From Paractinoplanes deccanensis (GTDB lineage: Bacteria > Actinomycetota > Actinomycetes > Mycobacteriales > Micromonosporaceae), in NCBI RefSeq assembly GCF_016862115.1, contig NZ_BOMI01000210.1, positions 1 to 34,924 on the forward strand: a DNA stretch of 34,924 bases, in the 5' to 3' direction. Below, one piece after another: positions 8,722-17,215 of the stretch. Position numbers and translations under genes: made by a program. Position 1 is the first letter of the stretch. Every line of letters starts with the position of its first letter. The notes beneath the pieces are model-generated. The model had not been told where the DNA came from, made no database searches, and worked only from the letters and a program-made list of their open reading frames with translations.

Positions 8722-9966
8722 CTAGCCGACGAGCGAAGTGCCAGAGCGGAGTCGTTCCGGTAGGCGCCCCACTGCCACGGCTCCTGGTCCGTGGAGCAGG
8801 ACGCTGGCGATGACGGTGATCGTCATCGTGGCGAGGGCAATGGCGGCGAGCTCGCCTTCGGGGAGGTCGTTGAAGGCGAGCAGGCCGAAGACGATCGAGG
8901 TGGTGCCGCGCGGCCCCACGGCTCCCACGACGAGCCTTTCCCGCCAGGTCATCGTAGAGCCCAGCAGCGACAGCAGGATCGGCCCGACGCGGACGATGGT
9001 TAGCACGGCCAGGCAATAGACCGCCAGTTGCCAGCTGACGCCGTAGCGGACGGTCAGGACGACGGCGTTGCCGAGGTAGAACCACATGGCGATGGTGGCC
9101 ATGGCGGCGGTGTCCTCGAGCAGCTGCAGGTCGGGCGTCTGGGTGCGTTGTTTGACGTGGTGGCGCGGCCGCACATGCCGCAGGTAGCGGAAGGCGATGC
9201 CGCAGACGAAGGCGGCTACGAAGCCGTTGCCGCTGATCGCCACGGTCGCGGTGTAGGCCAGCAGCGGGGCGGCCACCACGGTGATGCGCCGGGATTGGCC
9301 GGTGGTCCAGCCGTGCCGGTCGGCGAGGTTCATCAGCGCGGCGATCAGCAGGCCGAGTCCCGCCCCGGCCAGGATCGCCTTCACTGCGCTCGGGACCGCT
9401 GTGCCGAGCGCCTCCAGCGGGGTGTCGGCCGACGAGGAGGTGCCCGCGAGGATGAGCGCGAACAGGAAGACGGGTGACATGATGCCGTCGTTGTAGCCGC
9501 TCTCGACGTTGAGTAGTTCACGGACGCGGGCCGGGACGAGGCGGTCGCGGACCAGGGACTCGGCCGGGGCCAGGTCGATCGGCACGACGATGCAGGCGAT
9601 CACCAGCAGGGCGGCCCAGGAAAGACTGGGCGGCAGCAGCACCCAGCCGATCAGCACGGCGAGCCCGAGGCTCAGGGGCATCGCGATCAGCAGGGCGCGG
9701 GCGGCCAGGCCCGGCTCGTCGCCGAAGAGCCGGCCGCCGCGGACCTCGGTGGCGTCGACGAAGAGCAGGACGGCCAGGATCACCTCGGCCACGTGCTGGG
9801 CCACTGTCGAGTTCACGGTGTCGACGTAGGCACTGGTGAAGATGGCCGTCACGATGCCCGCCACGACCATCACCAGGGGCGCGCGGACGTGCCACCGCTC
9901 CAGGCGGCCGGCGACGAGTGACCAGGCCCCGGTGACCGCCACGATCACCACGAGGCTCGCGATCAT
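8722..9966 (-). CDS. Na+/H+ (cation/proton) antiporter, CPA1/NhaP type
   Basis: This 414-residue membrane protein has about 12 hydrophobic segments. The core motif NVESGYNDGIMSP (about residues 150-165) contains the ND pair typical of CPA1 antiporters, and a second conserved patch AVGPRGTTSIVFGLLAF lies near 345-365. It would exchange protons for sodium or another monovalent cation across the inner membrane. The start ATG at 9966 follows the upstream dedA stop by 19 nt with an AGG-containing leader, so it is the last gene of the mprF-like/dedA operon. The ion cannot be told from the sequence. Confidence 0.85.
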   Translation of the reverse strand: MIASLVVIVAVTGAWSLVAGRLERWHVRAPLVMVVAGIVTAIFTSAYVDTVNSTVAQHVAEVILAVLLFVDATEVRGGRLFGDEPGLAARALLIAMPLSLGLAVLIGWVLLPPSLSWAALLVIACIVVPIDLAPAESLVRDRLVPARVRELLNVESGYNDGIMSPVFLFALILAGTSSSADTPLEALGTAVPSAVKAILAGAGLGLLIAALMNLADRHGWTTGQSRRITVVAAPLLAYTATVAISGNGFVAAFVCGIAFRYLRHVRPRHHVKQRTQTPDLQLLEDTAAMATIAMWFYLGNAVVLTVRYGVSWQLAVYCLAVLTIVRVGPILLSLLGSTMTWRERLVVGAVGPRGTTSIVFGLLAFNDLPEGELAAIALATMTITVIASVLLHGPGAVAVGRLPERLRSGTSLVG

Positions 9967-9985
9967 GAGTTCGAGCCTCGCATGC

Positions 9986-10603
9986 CTAGACGTGGCTCCG
10001 GGCGGAAGTTCGGCGACGGAGCAGGACGAACAGCGCCACGCCGGCCGCCGCCGCGCCCACGGCCACGGTCGAGACGCTGCCCAGGGCGCTTTCGAGTTGA
10101 CGCCACGACGTCCCGGCGAAGTAGCCGCCGAGGACCACCGCCGTGGCCCACAGGGAGCCGCCGATCGCGTTGAAGAGCAGGAATTTGCGGTACGGCATGA
10201 GCGTCATCCCGGCCAGGGCTGGGACCAGGGCGCGCATCAGGCCGACCCAGCGGCCGGCGACCACCGCCCAGTTGCCGTGCTTGCGGGTGAAGGCCTCCGC
10301 TTTCGCCCAGCGCTTCTCGCCGATGAGGCGGCCGGGCCGGCTCGACTTGATGGCATCGCCGCCGAACCGGCCGATCTCGTAACCCGCGGAGTCCCCGAGG
10401 ATCGCCGCGACGATGGCGATGCTCAGCAGGACTGGCAGGTCGAGGTGGCCGGTGCCGGCGAGGACGCCGCCGAGCAGTAGGGCGGCCTCGCCGGGGAAGA
10501 CCAGGCCGACGAAGGCGGCCGACTCGACGAAGGCGAGCAGCCCGATGACGAGGTAGGCGAGCCAGGCGGGCGCGCTGGAGGCGAGGGTCAGCAGCTGGTT
10601 CAT
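9986..10603 (-). CDS. DedA-family membrane protein (first copy)
   Basis: This is a 205-residue integral membrane protein of the SNARE-associated/DedA superfamily, some members of which flip undecaprenyl phosphate or other lipids. Family patches are FVESAAFVGLVFPGE, GDSAGYEIGRFGG, and GRWVGLMRALVPALAGM followed by MPYRKFLLFNAIGG, with the conserved Arg, Pro and Gly residues in place. A basic tail (LLRRRTSARSHV) ends the protein. Its ATG overlaps the TGA of the upstream lysyltransferase gene as ATGA, so the two are translated together. Role in lipid-carrier recycling or envelope stress is from family knowledge. Confidence 0.88.
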   Translation of the reverse strand: MNQLLTLASSAPAWLAYLVIGLLAFVESAAFVGLVFPGEAALLLGGVLAGTGHLDLPVLLSIAIVAAILGDSAGYEIGRFGGDAIKSSRPGRLIGEKRWAKAEAFTRKHGNWAVVAGRWVGLMRALVPALAGMTLMPYRKFLLFNAIGGSLWATAVVLGGYFAGTSWRQLESALGSVSTVAVGAAAAGVALFVLLRRRTSARSHV

Positions 10604-12210
10604 GACTTGGCTCCGGTCAGTTCGGCGTTCATCGCGGCGACGGTGACGCGGGGCAGGTGGCGGGCGGACGGGTAGCAGAGGTAGCGGGGCTGCCAGTCGG
10701 GCTGGAACTTGGCGTTGGCGCGGTAGAGCGACTCCAGCTGCCACACCCGCGAGGCGACCATCAGGGCGCGGTAGCCGATCCGGGTGAACGGGCCCGCGCC
10801 CAGCTGTTCGCCGCGGGCGAAGACCTCGCGCAGCACGGCGAAGTTCAGCGAGATCCGGGTGAGGCCGGCCGCCGCCGCGTGCTCGACGGCCGTGACGATC
10901 ATGAGTTCGGTGAGGCCGTTGGGGGCGGTGCGGTCGCCGCGCATGAGGTCGAGCGACAGGCCGGTGCGGCCCCACGGGACGAAGTTCAGCACACCGCGCA
11001 GCCGCCCGGTGTCGTCGTGGCACAGCACTAGCAGGCAGTCACCGTCCTGCGGGTCGCCCAGCCGGGACAGGGCCATCGAATAGCCGCGCTCGGCCTTGCC
11101 GTCGCGCAGGGCGTCCGCGCACGCGATGACCTCGGCCAGCTCGGCGGGGGAGAGGTCGCGCTGGCGCACGATCCGGCAGCCGAAGCCGGCGCGGCGCATC
11201 CGGGCCACCGCCTGCCGCACCGCGCGCATGCTGCGCCCGTCGAGCGAGAACCCGGGCACGTCGAGGATTGCCTCGTCGCCGAGAGTCAAGACATCGAGAC
11301 CCGCTTTGCTGTACGCCTTTGCGCCCACCGGGCCGCAGGCGATGACGGCCGGGGTCCAGCCGTGGCGGGCGCATTCGGCCCGCCAGGCGGCGATGGCCTG
11401 CGGCCATTCGGAGACGATGCCGATGGGGTCGCCCGAGGCGAGGCTGACCCCGTTGACCACGCGGTAGGCGACGGCCGCCTTGCCGGACGGCGCCCACACC
11501 AGCGTCTTGTCCCGGCGCAGCGCGAAATAGCCGAGCGAGTCGTCGTCGCCGTACCGCTCGATCGTCTCACGCAGCCGGGTCTCGTCGGCCGAAGCGGGCG
11601 CCGGCCCGGCGCTCGGCCGCAGCAGCAGAAGCACCACCGAGGCGAGCGCGAGCATGCCGAACGCGCCGGTCGCGTAGGTGACCGCGGCGTCGCCCAGCAG
11701 CGGGCCGTGCACACCGAGAAGGCCGAGCGCCACGTGCTCGATCCGGCGCACGGCCGACCCGCCGCCGTGCACCGCGACGAGCACGAGCCCGACCACGAAC
11801 CCAGTCCCGAGAAACAACGCGGCGGCCCGCCACGCCCGCACGCGGTCACGGGGGTCGCCGCCGGCGGCGAACCGGTGCCGCTTGACGATCAGCAGCGCCG
11901 CGAGGGCGGCGGCCAGCACGGTGGGCACGATCAGGCCCTTCAGCGCATGCAGCGCCATGCTGAGCGTGGCCAGGGCTAGGGCCAGCTGCCACGCCCGGCG
12001 CTGGCCCCGCCGCAGTCCCGCCCCCAGGTAGATCAGCAGCACGCCGACCGCGGCGGTGGCCGCGCGGGCGGTGACCATGCCCGCGGTCGGCACGAGGTCG
12101 CTGAGCACGGCGAACCGGTGGTGCAGGGCCGGGGTCAGCGACGACAGCAGGTTGACCAGGCCGACGAACTGCACCGACCGCGCCGTCAGCGTCGTGGTCG
12201 AGATCTTCAT
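10600..12210 (-). CDS. MprF-like phosphatidylglycerol lysyltransferase (DUF2156) with membrane domain
   Basis: This 536-residue protein has about six N-terminal transmembrane segments (roughly residues 1-210) and a cytosolic GNAT-like synthase domain (about 215-536). Recognisable parts are SLGYFALRRDKTLVWAPSGKAAVAYRVV, GVSLASGDPIG, LNFVPWGRTGLSLDLMRGD and YLCYPSARHLPRV. The family transfers an aminoacyl group, usually lysine, from tRNA to phosphatidylglycerol, lowering surface negative charge and protecting from cationic peptides. There are fewer membrane segments than in full MprF, so the flippase part may be reduced. The ATG at 12210 lies 7 nt after a -10-like TACCTT, suggesting a leaderless message driven by the shared regulator box. 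Confidence 0.85.
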   Translation of the reverse strand: MKISTTTLTARSVQFVGLVNLLSSLTPALHHRFAVLSDLVPTAGMVTARAATAAVGVLLIYLGAGLRRGQRRAWQLALALATLSMALHALKGLIVPTVLAAALAALLIVKRHRFAAGGDPRDRVRAWRAAALFLGTGFVVGLVLVAVHGGGSAVRRIEHVALGLLGVHGPLLGDAAVTYATGAFGMLALASVVLLLLRPSAGPAPASADETRLRETIERYGDDDSLGYFALRRDKTLVWAPSGKAAVAYRVVNGVSLASGDPIGIVSEWPQAIAAWRAECARHGWTPAVIACGPVGAKAYSKAGLDVLTLGDEAILDVPGFSLDGRSMRAVRQAVARMRRAGFGCRIVRQRDLSPAELAEVIACADALRDGKAERGYSMALSRLGDPQDGDCLLVLCHDDTGRLRGVLNFVPWGRTGLSLDLMRGDRTAPNGLTELMIVTAVEHAAAAGLTRISLNFAVLREVFARGEQLGAGPFTRIGYRALMVASRVWQLESLYRANAKFQPDWQPRYLCYPSARHLPRVTVAAMNAELTGAKS

Positions 12211-12217
12211 GGCCTCG

Positions 12218-12250
12218 AAGGTAGGAGCGGCAACCTTAAGATTCGTTGAA
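12218..12250 (-). promoter_or_regulatory. Response-regulator box and -10 of the mprF-like/dedA/antiporter operon
   Basis: On the minus strand TTCAACGAATCTTAAGG (12250-12234) fits TTCAR-N6-YTHAGG. Ten nt later comes TACCTT (12223-12218), and 7 nt after that the ATG. The box overlaps the last codons of the histidine kinase gene. It is one of five such boxes with the same 10-nt spacing in this window. Confidence 0.7.
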
Positions 12251-13591
12251 AGTGGGGATGCGCACCCGCATGGCGGCGCCCTCGCGCAGATCGAGGACTT
12301 CCAGCGTGCCTCCGTGAGCGAGGGTGATCTCGCGGGCGATGGCCAGCCCGAGCCCGGTGCCGCCGCTGCCCCGCGACCGGCTGTCGTCCAGGCGGACGAA
12401 CCGGTCGAAGACCCGCTCGCGGTTCTCCGGCGCGATCGGGGGACCGTCGTTGCCGACCACGATCTCCGCGAAGCCCCGGCCCGCGGTCAAACTGACGGTG
12501 ACGGTGCTCCGGGCGTACCGAAGCGAATTGTCGGTCAGATTGCGCAGCACCCGCGCGAGCTGATCCCGGTCGCCGGAGACGCGCACGGGGTCGACGTTGC
12601 CCTGGATGTGCAGCTCGGGATGCTCGACGGTGATCCGGTCCCGCTCGGCGTAGACCAGATCGTCGAGGTCGACGTCCTCCCGGCGTACCGCAAGCTCCTG
12701 ATCGTCGGACCGGGCGAGCAGCAGCAAGTCGTCGACCAGGCGCGACATCCGCGCGCTCTCCTGGTGGATGCGCCGCACCGAGCGGGCCGGTGCCTCGCCC
12801 AGCCCGGCCACCCCGGCCAGCAGGTCGGCGTTGGCGTGGATCGTGGTCAGCGGGCTGCGCAGCTCGTGGCTGGCGTCGGCCACGAAGCGCCGCTGCGCGC
12901 TCGCGGAGGCCTCGATCCGGTCGAGCATCGTGTTCATGGTCCGGGCCAGCGCGGCGATCTCGTCCTCGGCGAGCGGCACCGGCAGGCGGGCGTGCAGGTT
13001 GCTCGCGGTGATCGACGCCGCACGCCCGCGCATCGCCTCCACCGGTCGCAGCGTGCGCCCCACGAAGAAGAACACCGCCACACCGACCAGCGCGGCCAGC
13101 AGCGGCAGGCCCACGAGCAGTGCTGTCACGATGGCCCGGGTGCCGTAGCGCACCAGCTCCAGAGACACTGCGACCACGACGATCCGCTCACCCGACGGTG
13201 TTGAGACGCCGGTCGCCTGGATCCAGAAGTTCTGGGTCTTCTCGTACGCGTCGTGTCCCGCCGCCGGGCGCAGCGCCGACAACGGGGTGCTTGACGCGCC
13301 GGACCTCGCGACGACGGTGCCGGCCGTGTCCGTCACCTGGACGAGGCTGCCCCACGAGTCCTCGCGCAGCGCGAATCTGAGGGCGACCGCGTCACCGGAG
13401 GTGACGGCCGCCGCCACCTGGTCGGCCCGGTCGTCGGCGGCACTGCGCACGTCGTCGAGCAGCAGCCCTCGGGCGGTGACCAGCAGGATGCCGCCGGCGA
13501 TGATCGAGGCGACGGCCACCACGACGCCGGCGGCCAGCGCGGAGCGCATCCGCACGCCGAGCCGCCGCCGTAACCTGAGGAAAAGGGGCAT
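12236..13591 (-). CDS. Two-component sensor histidine kinase
   Basis: This classical membrane kinase of about 451 residues has two transmembrane helices (about residues 15-42 and 155-180) around an extracytoplasmic sensor of about 110 residues. A HAMP linker (GRTLRPVEAM) follows, then a HisKA box with phospho-His in DASHELRSPLTTIH. The HATPase has the N box (DNSLRYA), F box (VFDRFVRLDD) and G2 box (GGTGLGLAIA). I place the start at ATG 13591 because TAGCGT at 13604-13599 lies 7 nt upstream as a possible -10; GTG 13600 is the alternative. It is divergent from its response regulator. The mprF-like operon follows its stop directly. The signal sensed is unknown. Confidence 0.92.
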   Translation of the reverse strand: MPLFLRLRRRLGVRMRSALAAGVVVAVASIIAGGILLVTARGLLLDDVRSAADDRADQVAAAVTSGDAVALRFALREDSWGSLVQVTDTAGTVVARSGASSTPLSALRPAAGHDAYEKTQNFWIQATGVSTPSGERIVVVAVSLELVRYGTRAIVTALLVGLPLLAALVGVAVFFFVGRTLRPVEAMRGRAASITASNLHARLPVPLAEDEIAALARTMNTMLDRIEASASAQRRFVADASHELRSPLTTIHANADLLAGVAGLGEAPARSVRRIHQESARMSRLVDDLLLLARSDDQELAVRREDVDLDDLVYAERDRITVEHPELHIQGNVDPVRVSGDRDQLARVLRNLTDNSLRYARSTVTVSLTAGRGFAEIVVGNDGPPIAPENRERVFDRFVRLDDSRSRGSGGTGLGLAIAREITLAHGGTLEVLDLREGAAMRVRIPTFNES

Positions 13592-13608
13592 AGCGGTCAC
13601 GCTAGCTC

Positions 13609-13641
13609 TTCAGCTGTTCTTCAGGTGCCGCCGCGCATTCT
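13609..13641 (+). promoter_or_regulatory. Response-regulator box and -10 of the regulator's own gene
   Basis: TTCAGCTGTTCTTCAGG (13609-13625) is a clear direct repeat of TTCAG with 11-bp period, the style bound by OmpR/PhoB regulators. CATTCT at 13636-13641 follows after exactly 10 nt. The box also lies 4 nt outside the -10 suggested for the divergent kinase gene, so one bound regulator could influence both genes. Confidence 0.75.
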
Positions 13642-13673
13642 GAGCGGTCGGCAGGCGGGACGGGGGAGACGGC

Positions 13674-14378
13674 ATGCGGGTGCTGGTGGTCGAGGACGAG
13701 GTCACGATGGCGGAGACGATCCGTGACGGGCTCACCGCGCAGGGGTTCACGGTCGACCTGGTCCACGACGGGGTGGACGGGCTGTGGACGGCCACCGAGA
13801 GCCCGCACGGCGCCTACGACGTGATCATGCTGGACATCATGCTGCCCGGGCTCAGCGGCTACGAGGTGTGCCGGCAGTTGCGCGGGCGCGGCGTCTGGAC
13901 GCCCATCCTCATGCTCACCGCCAAGGACGGTGACTACGACCAGGCCGACGCGCTCGATCTCGGCGCCGACGACTACCTGGTGAAGCCGTTCGCGTTCGTC
14001 GTGCTGATCGCCCGGCTGCGCGCGCTGATCCGCCGCGGCGCGCCCGAACGCCCGGCCGTGCTCCGCTCGGGCGAGCTGACCCTCGACCCGGCCGAACGCC
14101 AGGTCCGCCTCGCGGGTCAGCCGGTCACGGTCACTCCCCGCGAGTTCGCCATGCTCGAGTTCCTGATGCGCCACCCCGGGCAGGCGATGACCAAGACCGC
14201 GATCCTGGAGAACGTGTGGGACGCCCACTTCGACGGCGATCCCAACATCGTGGAGGTCTACATCGGCTATCTGCGCAAGAAGATCGGCCGGGAGCGGATC
14301 GAGACCGTCCGCGGCGCCGGATATCGGGTGGCTGACCATGCGGCGGACGCTACGGACGCCGACCTGAAGAGCCGCTGA
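13674..14378 (+). CDS. OmpR/PhoB-family response regulator
   Basis: This 234-residue protein has a receiver domain (1-118) with acidic pair Glu7/Asp8, phospho-acceptor Asp54 in IMLDIMLPG, and the conserved Lys in YLVKPFAF. A winged-helix DNA-binding domain follows (about 130-226) with LTPREF-type entry (VTVTPREFAMLEFLM) and VEVYIGYLRKKIG as recognition and wing region. A GGGGGAG ribosome-binding site precedes the ATG. It is divergent from its kinase and preceded by its own direct-repeat box, so positive or negative autoregulation is likely. It is the best candidate to bind all five boxes listed in this window. Confidence 0.93.
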   Translation: MRVLVVEDEVTMAETIRDGLTAQGFTVDLVHDGVDGLWTATESPHGAYDVIMLDIMLPGLSGYEVCRQLRGRGVWTPILMLTAKDGDYDQADALDLGADDYLVKPFAFVVLIARLRALIRRGAPERPAVLRSGELTLDPAERQVRLAGQPVTVTPREFAMLEFLMRHPGQAMTKTAILENVWDAHFDGDPNIVEVYIGYLRKKIGRERIETVRGAGYRVADHAADATDADLKSR

Positions 14379-14379
14379 A
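14347..14379 (-). promoter_or_regulatory. Antisense promoter with regulator box inside the 3' end of the response-regulator gene
   Basis: On the minus strand TTCAGCGGCTCTTCAGG (14379-14363) fits the box consensus exactly and differs by one base from the spo0M box. Ten nt later comes TAGCGT (14352-14347). A transcript would start near 14340 and run antisense through the response-regulator gene. The box is inside the last codons of that gene, so coding constraint could mimic part of it, but the -10 and spacing also fit. Confidence 0.5.
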
Positions 14380-14412
14380 TTCAGGAAATTCTTAGGTTCG
14401 GCCGACCAGCAT
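14380..14412 (+). promoter_or_regulatory. Response-regulator box and -10 of the second dedA gene
   Basis: TTCAGGAAATTCTTAGG (14380-14396) is followed after 10 nt by CAGCAT (14407-14412), a weaker -10, and after another 8 nt by the ATG, again suggesting a leaderless or near-leaderless message. It abuts the antisense box base to base, forming a head-to-head 34-bp double operator. Confidence 0.65.
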
Positions 14413-14420
14413 GGCTCCTC

Positions 14421-15041
14421 ATGCACTCGGATGCCGGCCTGCCGCCCCTGCTGCGCGACCTCGCGCCGATCCTGGACGACTGGGGCTACATCGCCCTGTT
14501 CGTCATCATCTTCGTGGAGAGCTTCGGCCTGCCCACCCCCGGCCAGACCCTGATGGTGGCCGCGGCCATCTACTCGCATTGGGGCCAGCTCGACGTGTGG
14601 CTGGTCGCGGCCGTGGCTTTCGCGGCGGCGGTCTTGGGCGACAACCTTGGCTACTGGATCGGCGCCCGCGGCGGCCGACGCGCCGTGCACCGGTGGGGCC
14701 GTTACGTGTTCCTGACCCCGCCCCGATTCGCCAAGATAGAGGGGTTCTTCGCCCGGCGCGGCAGCTACGTGGTGGTGGTCGCGCGTTTCTTCGACGGTCT
14801 GCGCCAGTTCAACGGTGTCCTGGCCGGCATCACCGCGATGCCGTGGCGCCGCTTCCTGCTGCACAACACGATCGGCGCCGCCCTGTGGGTCGGCGTCTGG
14901 GTCTCGGCCGCATACTTCTTCGGCTCCCAACTCCTCCGGATCCTGGACCTGCCCTGGTGGATGATCGGCCTCGTCGTCGCGGGTGCGGGCGCCGCGGTCT
15001 GGCTGGGCGCCCGGCTCTTGCGCCGCCCCGCTCGTACGTGA
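14421..15041 (+). CDS. DedA-family membrane protein (second copy)
   Basis: This 206-residue integral membrane protein has the same fold as the copy at 9986-10603 but is clearly diverged. It carries IIFVESFGLPTPGQTLM, GDNLGYWIGARGG, VVARFFDGLRQFNGVLAGITAMPWRRF and a terminal LLRRPART basic tail. The VARFFDGLRQ segment has the conserved Arg residues of the family. It follows the response regulator by 42 nt and has its own regulator box, so it is probably co-controlled with the mprF-like/dedA operon. The family is linked to lipid-carrier flipping and envelope stability; the substrate is unknown. Confidence 0.88.
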   Translation: MHSDAGLPPLLRDLAPILDDWGYIALFVIIFVESFGLPTPGQTLMVAAAIYSHWGQLDVWLVAAVAFAAAVLGDNLGYWIGARGGRRAVHRWGRYVFLTPPRFAKIEGFFARRGSYVVVVARFFDGLRQFNGVLAGITAMPWRRFLLHNTIGAALWVGVWVSAAYFFGSQLLRILDLPWWMIGLVVAGAGAAVWLGARLLRRPART

Positions 15042-15299
15042 AGCGGAAAACGCCGCCCGCAGTTCGCTCGACATGCGGAGGCGCTGTCGGCGTCCTGCTG
15101 ATCTGATCGGCGATCACGGTTCGCAGCGGTGCGTCTCGACTCAGCGGACCTCGGCGATGGGTGCCGAGCAGGACACGAGCAGACGAAGCATCAGGTGGGC
15201 CGGTCATCCGAACCAGCCGAGGGATAAAGACGGTCGCGCCGACGAAACGGAACGTCACCGAGACGGAGCGGGGCCGGGTGCGGGCAGATATGGGAGGAG

Positions 15300-16076
15300 T
15301 CAGCTGTTGCCACCGGTTTGAGTCGAAGGCTGCACCAACGGCTTGCCGTCCGCGAAAACCCACCAAGGCGCCCAGTCCTCACCCCAGATGACGACATCGG
15401 CCGCGTAGCTCTCGCCAAGAAGACCGATAGGGGCGGCGCTGCCTATGACCCGGGCTGGCACCAGGGCCGCGGCGGCTACAGCGGCTGACTCGTCCACGCC
15501 GTACTGCTGAAGGAGGCGTAGCGCATCACGGAGAAAGATGGTGGATCCTGCGAGCGTGTCTGGCTCATCTCGCAGGCGCGACCGGCCATCCTTCACTTGC
15601 ACCTCGAGCGAGCCGAGTCGGTAAGCACCGTCCCCGCAGCCCGTGGCGGCTACGGCGTCGGTGATCAAGGCGATGCGGCCGGCCGCGACGTGGAATAGCA
15701 GACGCACCAGCGAGCGATGGACGTGCTGGTCGTCCACAAGCAGCTCCATCACCAGGTGACCGTCCTCAATCGCGGCAGCCAACGGCCCCGGCTCGCGAGA
15801 AGGTAACTGCGGCATGGCGTTGAAGGCGTGGGGGAGGATCCGCGCGCCTCGACCGAACGCCTCACGGGTCTGTTCGACGGTAGCCTCGGTATGCCCGACC
15901 GCGGGTATCACCCCTGCTCGCGCGAGCTGGTCGGCGGCTTCCATCCGGCGATAGCGACCGCCACGATGGCCCGGATCGTGGCGATCGACATGGTTTTGGC
16001 GTTCACGGCCGGTCGGCGAACCGATGTTCGCGCGAGGCGGCTCCCCCCATCGGCTGCCGAAGGGACGGTTCGGCAT
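15300..16076 (-). pseudogene. nagA: N-acetylglucosamine-6-phosphate deacetylase, C-terminal fragment
   Basis: The recognisable part starts near AGVIPAVGHTEAT and covers HAFNAM, HLVMELLVDDQHVHRS, ALITDAVAATGCGDG with the active-site Asp, and the C-terminal TLAGSTIFLRDALR and IGLLGESYAADVVIWGED segments. About 210 residues remain of an enzyme usually near 380, which hydrolyses GlcNAc-6-phosphate in the cytoplasm. The residues before that (to 16076) do not match, so the N-terminal half is lost. No IS lies at the break. It ends 258 bp from the second dedA gene in a gap where I see no gene. Confidence 0.7.
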
Positions 16077-16095
16077 TTGTGGGAATGACTGACTG

Positions 16096-17175
16096 TTAAG
16101 TCCGGTTCCTTTGTTTCTCGCTGTGGGCGGCCTCGGCCACCGCGGCCGTGAACTCGGTCGTGGAGGCCGCGCCGCCGAGGTCGCGGGTGCGCACCCCCGA
16201 GTGGACGACCGCTCGCACGCTCCGCTCTATGCGAGCGGCGGCCTCGCGCAGGCGGTTGTCGCCGTGTTTGGCGCTGAGCCAGTCGAGCAGCATCGCGCTG
16301 GAGAGCATCATGGCGATCGGGTTGGCGAGGTTGCGGCCGGCGATGTCGGGCGCCGACCCGTGCGCGGCCTGGGCCATGGCGTGGGTGTCGGAGGAGTTGA
16401 GCGATGGGGCGATGCCGAGGGAGCCGGCAATCTCTCCGGCGAGGTCGGAGAGGATGTCGCCGAACATGTTCTCGGTGACGATGACGTCGAAGGCGTCGGC
16501 GCGGCGCACGAGGTGGGCGGTCATGGCGTCGATGTGGAAGTCGTCGACGGTGATCTGCGGGTGGTCGCGGGCCACCTCGCGGCAGACGTCGCGGAACAGG
16601 CCGGTGGTCAGCTTCAGGACGTTGGCCTTGTGCACGATGGTGACCCGCTTGCGGCGGCGCGAGGCGAGCTCGAACGCGGTACGGGCGATGCGCTCGACGG
16701 CGTGTCGGGTGACGATGCCGAGCGATATGGCCACGTCGGGCGTCGGCATGAACTCGCCGGTGCCGGCGTAGGTGTTGCGGTCGGCGTAGAAGCCCTCGGT
16801 GTTCTCGCGGACGATGACCAGGTCGGCGCCGGGCACGATCGCGTTGCCGCCCTCGTACGCCTTGGCCGGGCGGATGTTGGCGTACAGATCGAAGTGTTTG
16901 CGGATGGCGCCGCTCGGGTTGAGCTCGGACCGGTGCGGTTCCGGATAGGCGGCGCTGTCATGCGGGCCGAGCAGCCAGCCGTCGAGCTCAGCGAGACCAG
17001 TCAAGGTCTCCGGGGGTACGGCGGCGCCGTGTGACCCGATCGCGGACAGGCCCATCGGCAGCTCGACCCACTCGACGGCATCGGGCAGCGCGGCGTCGAC
17101 CACGGCGACGGCCGCGGGCACGATCTCCGGTCCGATGCCGTCGCCGAGCAGCACACCGAGACGGTAGCCAGTCAT
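16096..17175 (-). CDS. Isocitrate/isopropylmalate dehydrogenase-family enzyme
   Basis: This 359-residue NAD(P)-dependent beta-decarboxylating dehydrogenase starts LGVLLGDGIGPEIVPA. It carries FDLYANIRPAKAY, VIVRENTEGFYAD, VTIVHKANVLKLTTGLFRD with the catalytic Lys, VTENMFGDILSDLAGEIAGSLG with the metal-binding Asp residues, and HGSAPDIAGRNLANPIAM. It may act on isopropylmalate, tartrate or homoisocitrate; the sequence alone does not decide, and no leucine-pathway genes are nearby. The start ATG at 17175 is the only good one. It is divergent from spo0M and ends 20 nt before the nagA remnant. Confidence 0.88.
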   Translation of the reverse strand: MTGYRLGVLLGDGIGPEIVPAAVAVVDAALPDAVEWVELPMGLSAIGSHGAAVPPETLTGLAELDGWLLGPHDSAAYPEPHRSELNPSGAIRKHFDLYANIRPAKAYEGGNAIVPGADLVIVRENTEGFYADRNTYAGTGEFMPTPDVAISLGIVTRHAVERIARTAFELASRRRKRVTIVHKANVLKLTTGLFRDVCREVARDHPQITVDDFHIDAMTAHLVRRADAFDVIVTENMFGDILSDLAGEIAGSLGIAPSLNSSDTHAMAQAAHGSAPDIAGRNLANPIAMMLSSAMLLDWLSAKHGDNRLREAAARIERSVRAVVHSGVRTRDLGGAASTTEFTAAVAEAAHSEKQRNRT

Positions 17176-17215
17176 ATGATCAGTCGCCTTTCACAGAGAA
17201 ACAGCGGCAATCCTA

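Noticed and set aside
13602..15074. A 490-residue minus-strand frame over the response regulator and the second dedA
   Set aside because: It has no domain and lies opposite two well-supported genes. An antisense RNA is considered separately, not as a protein.
14830..15366. Minus-strand frame at the end of dedA and the following gap
   Set aside because: It largely overlaps dedA antisense, has no family-like sequence and no ribosome-binding site.
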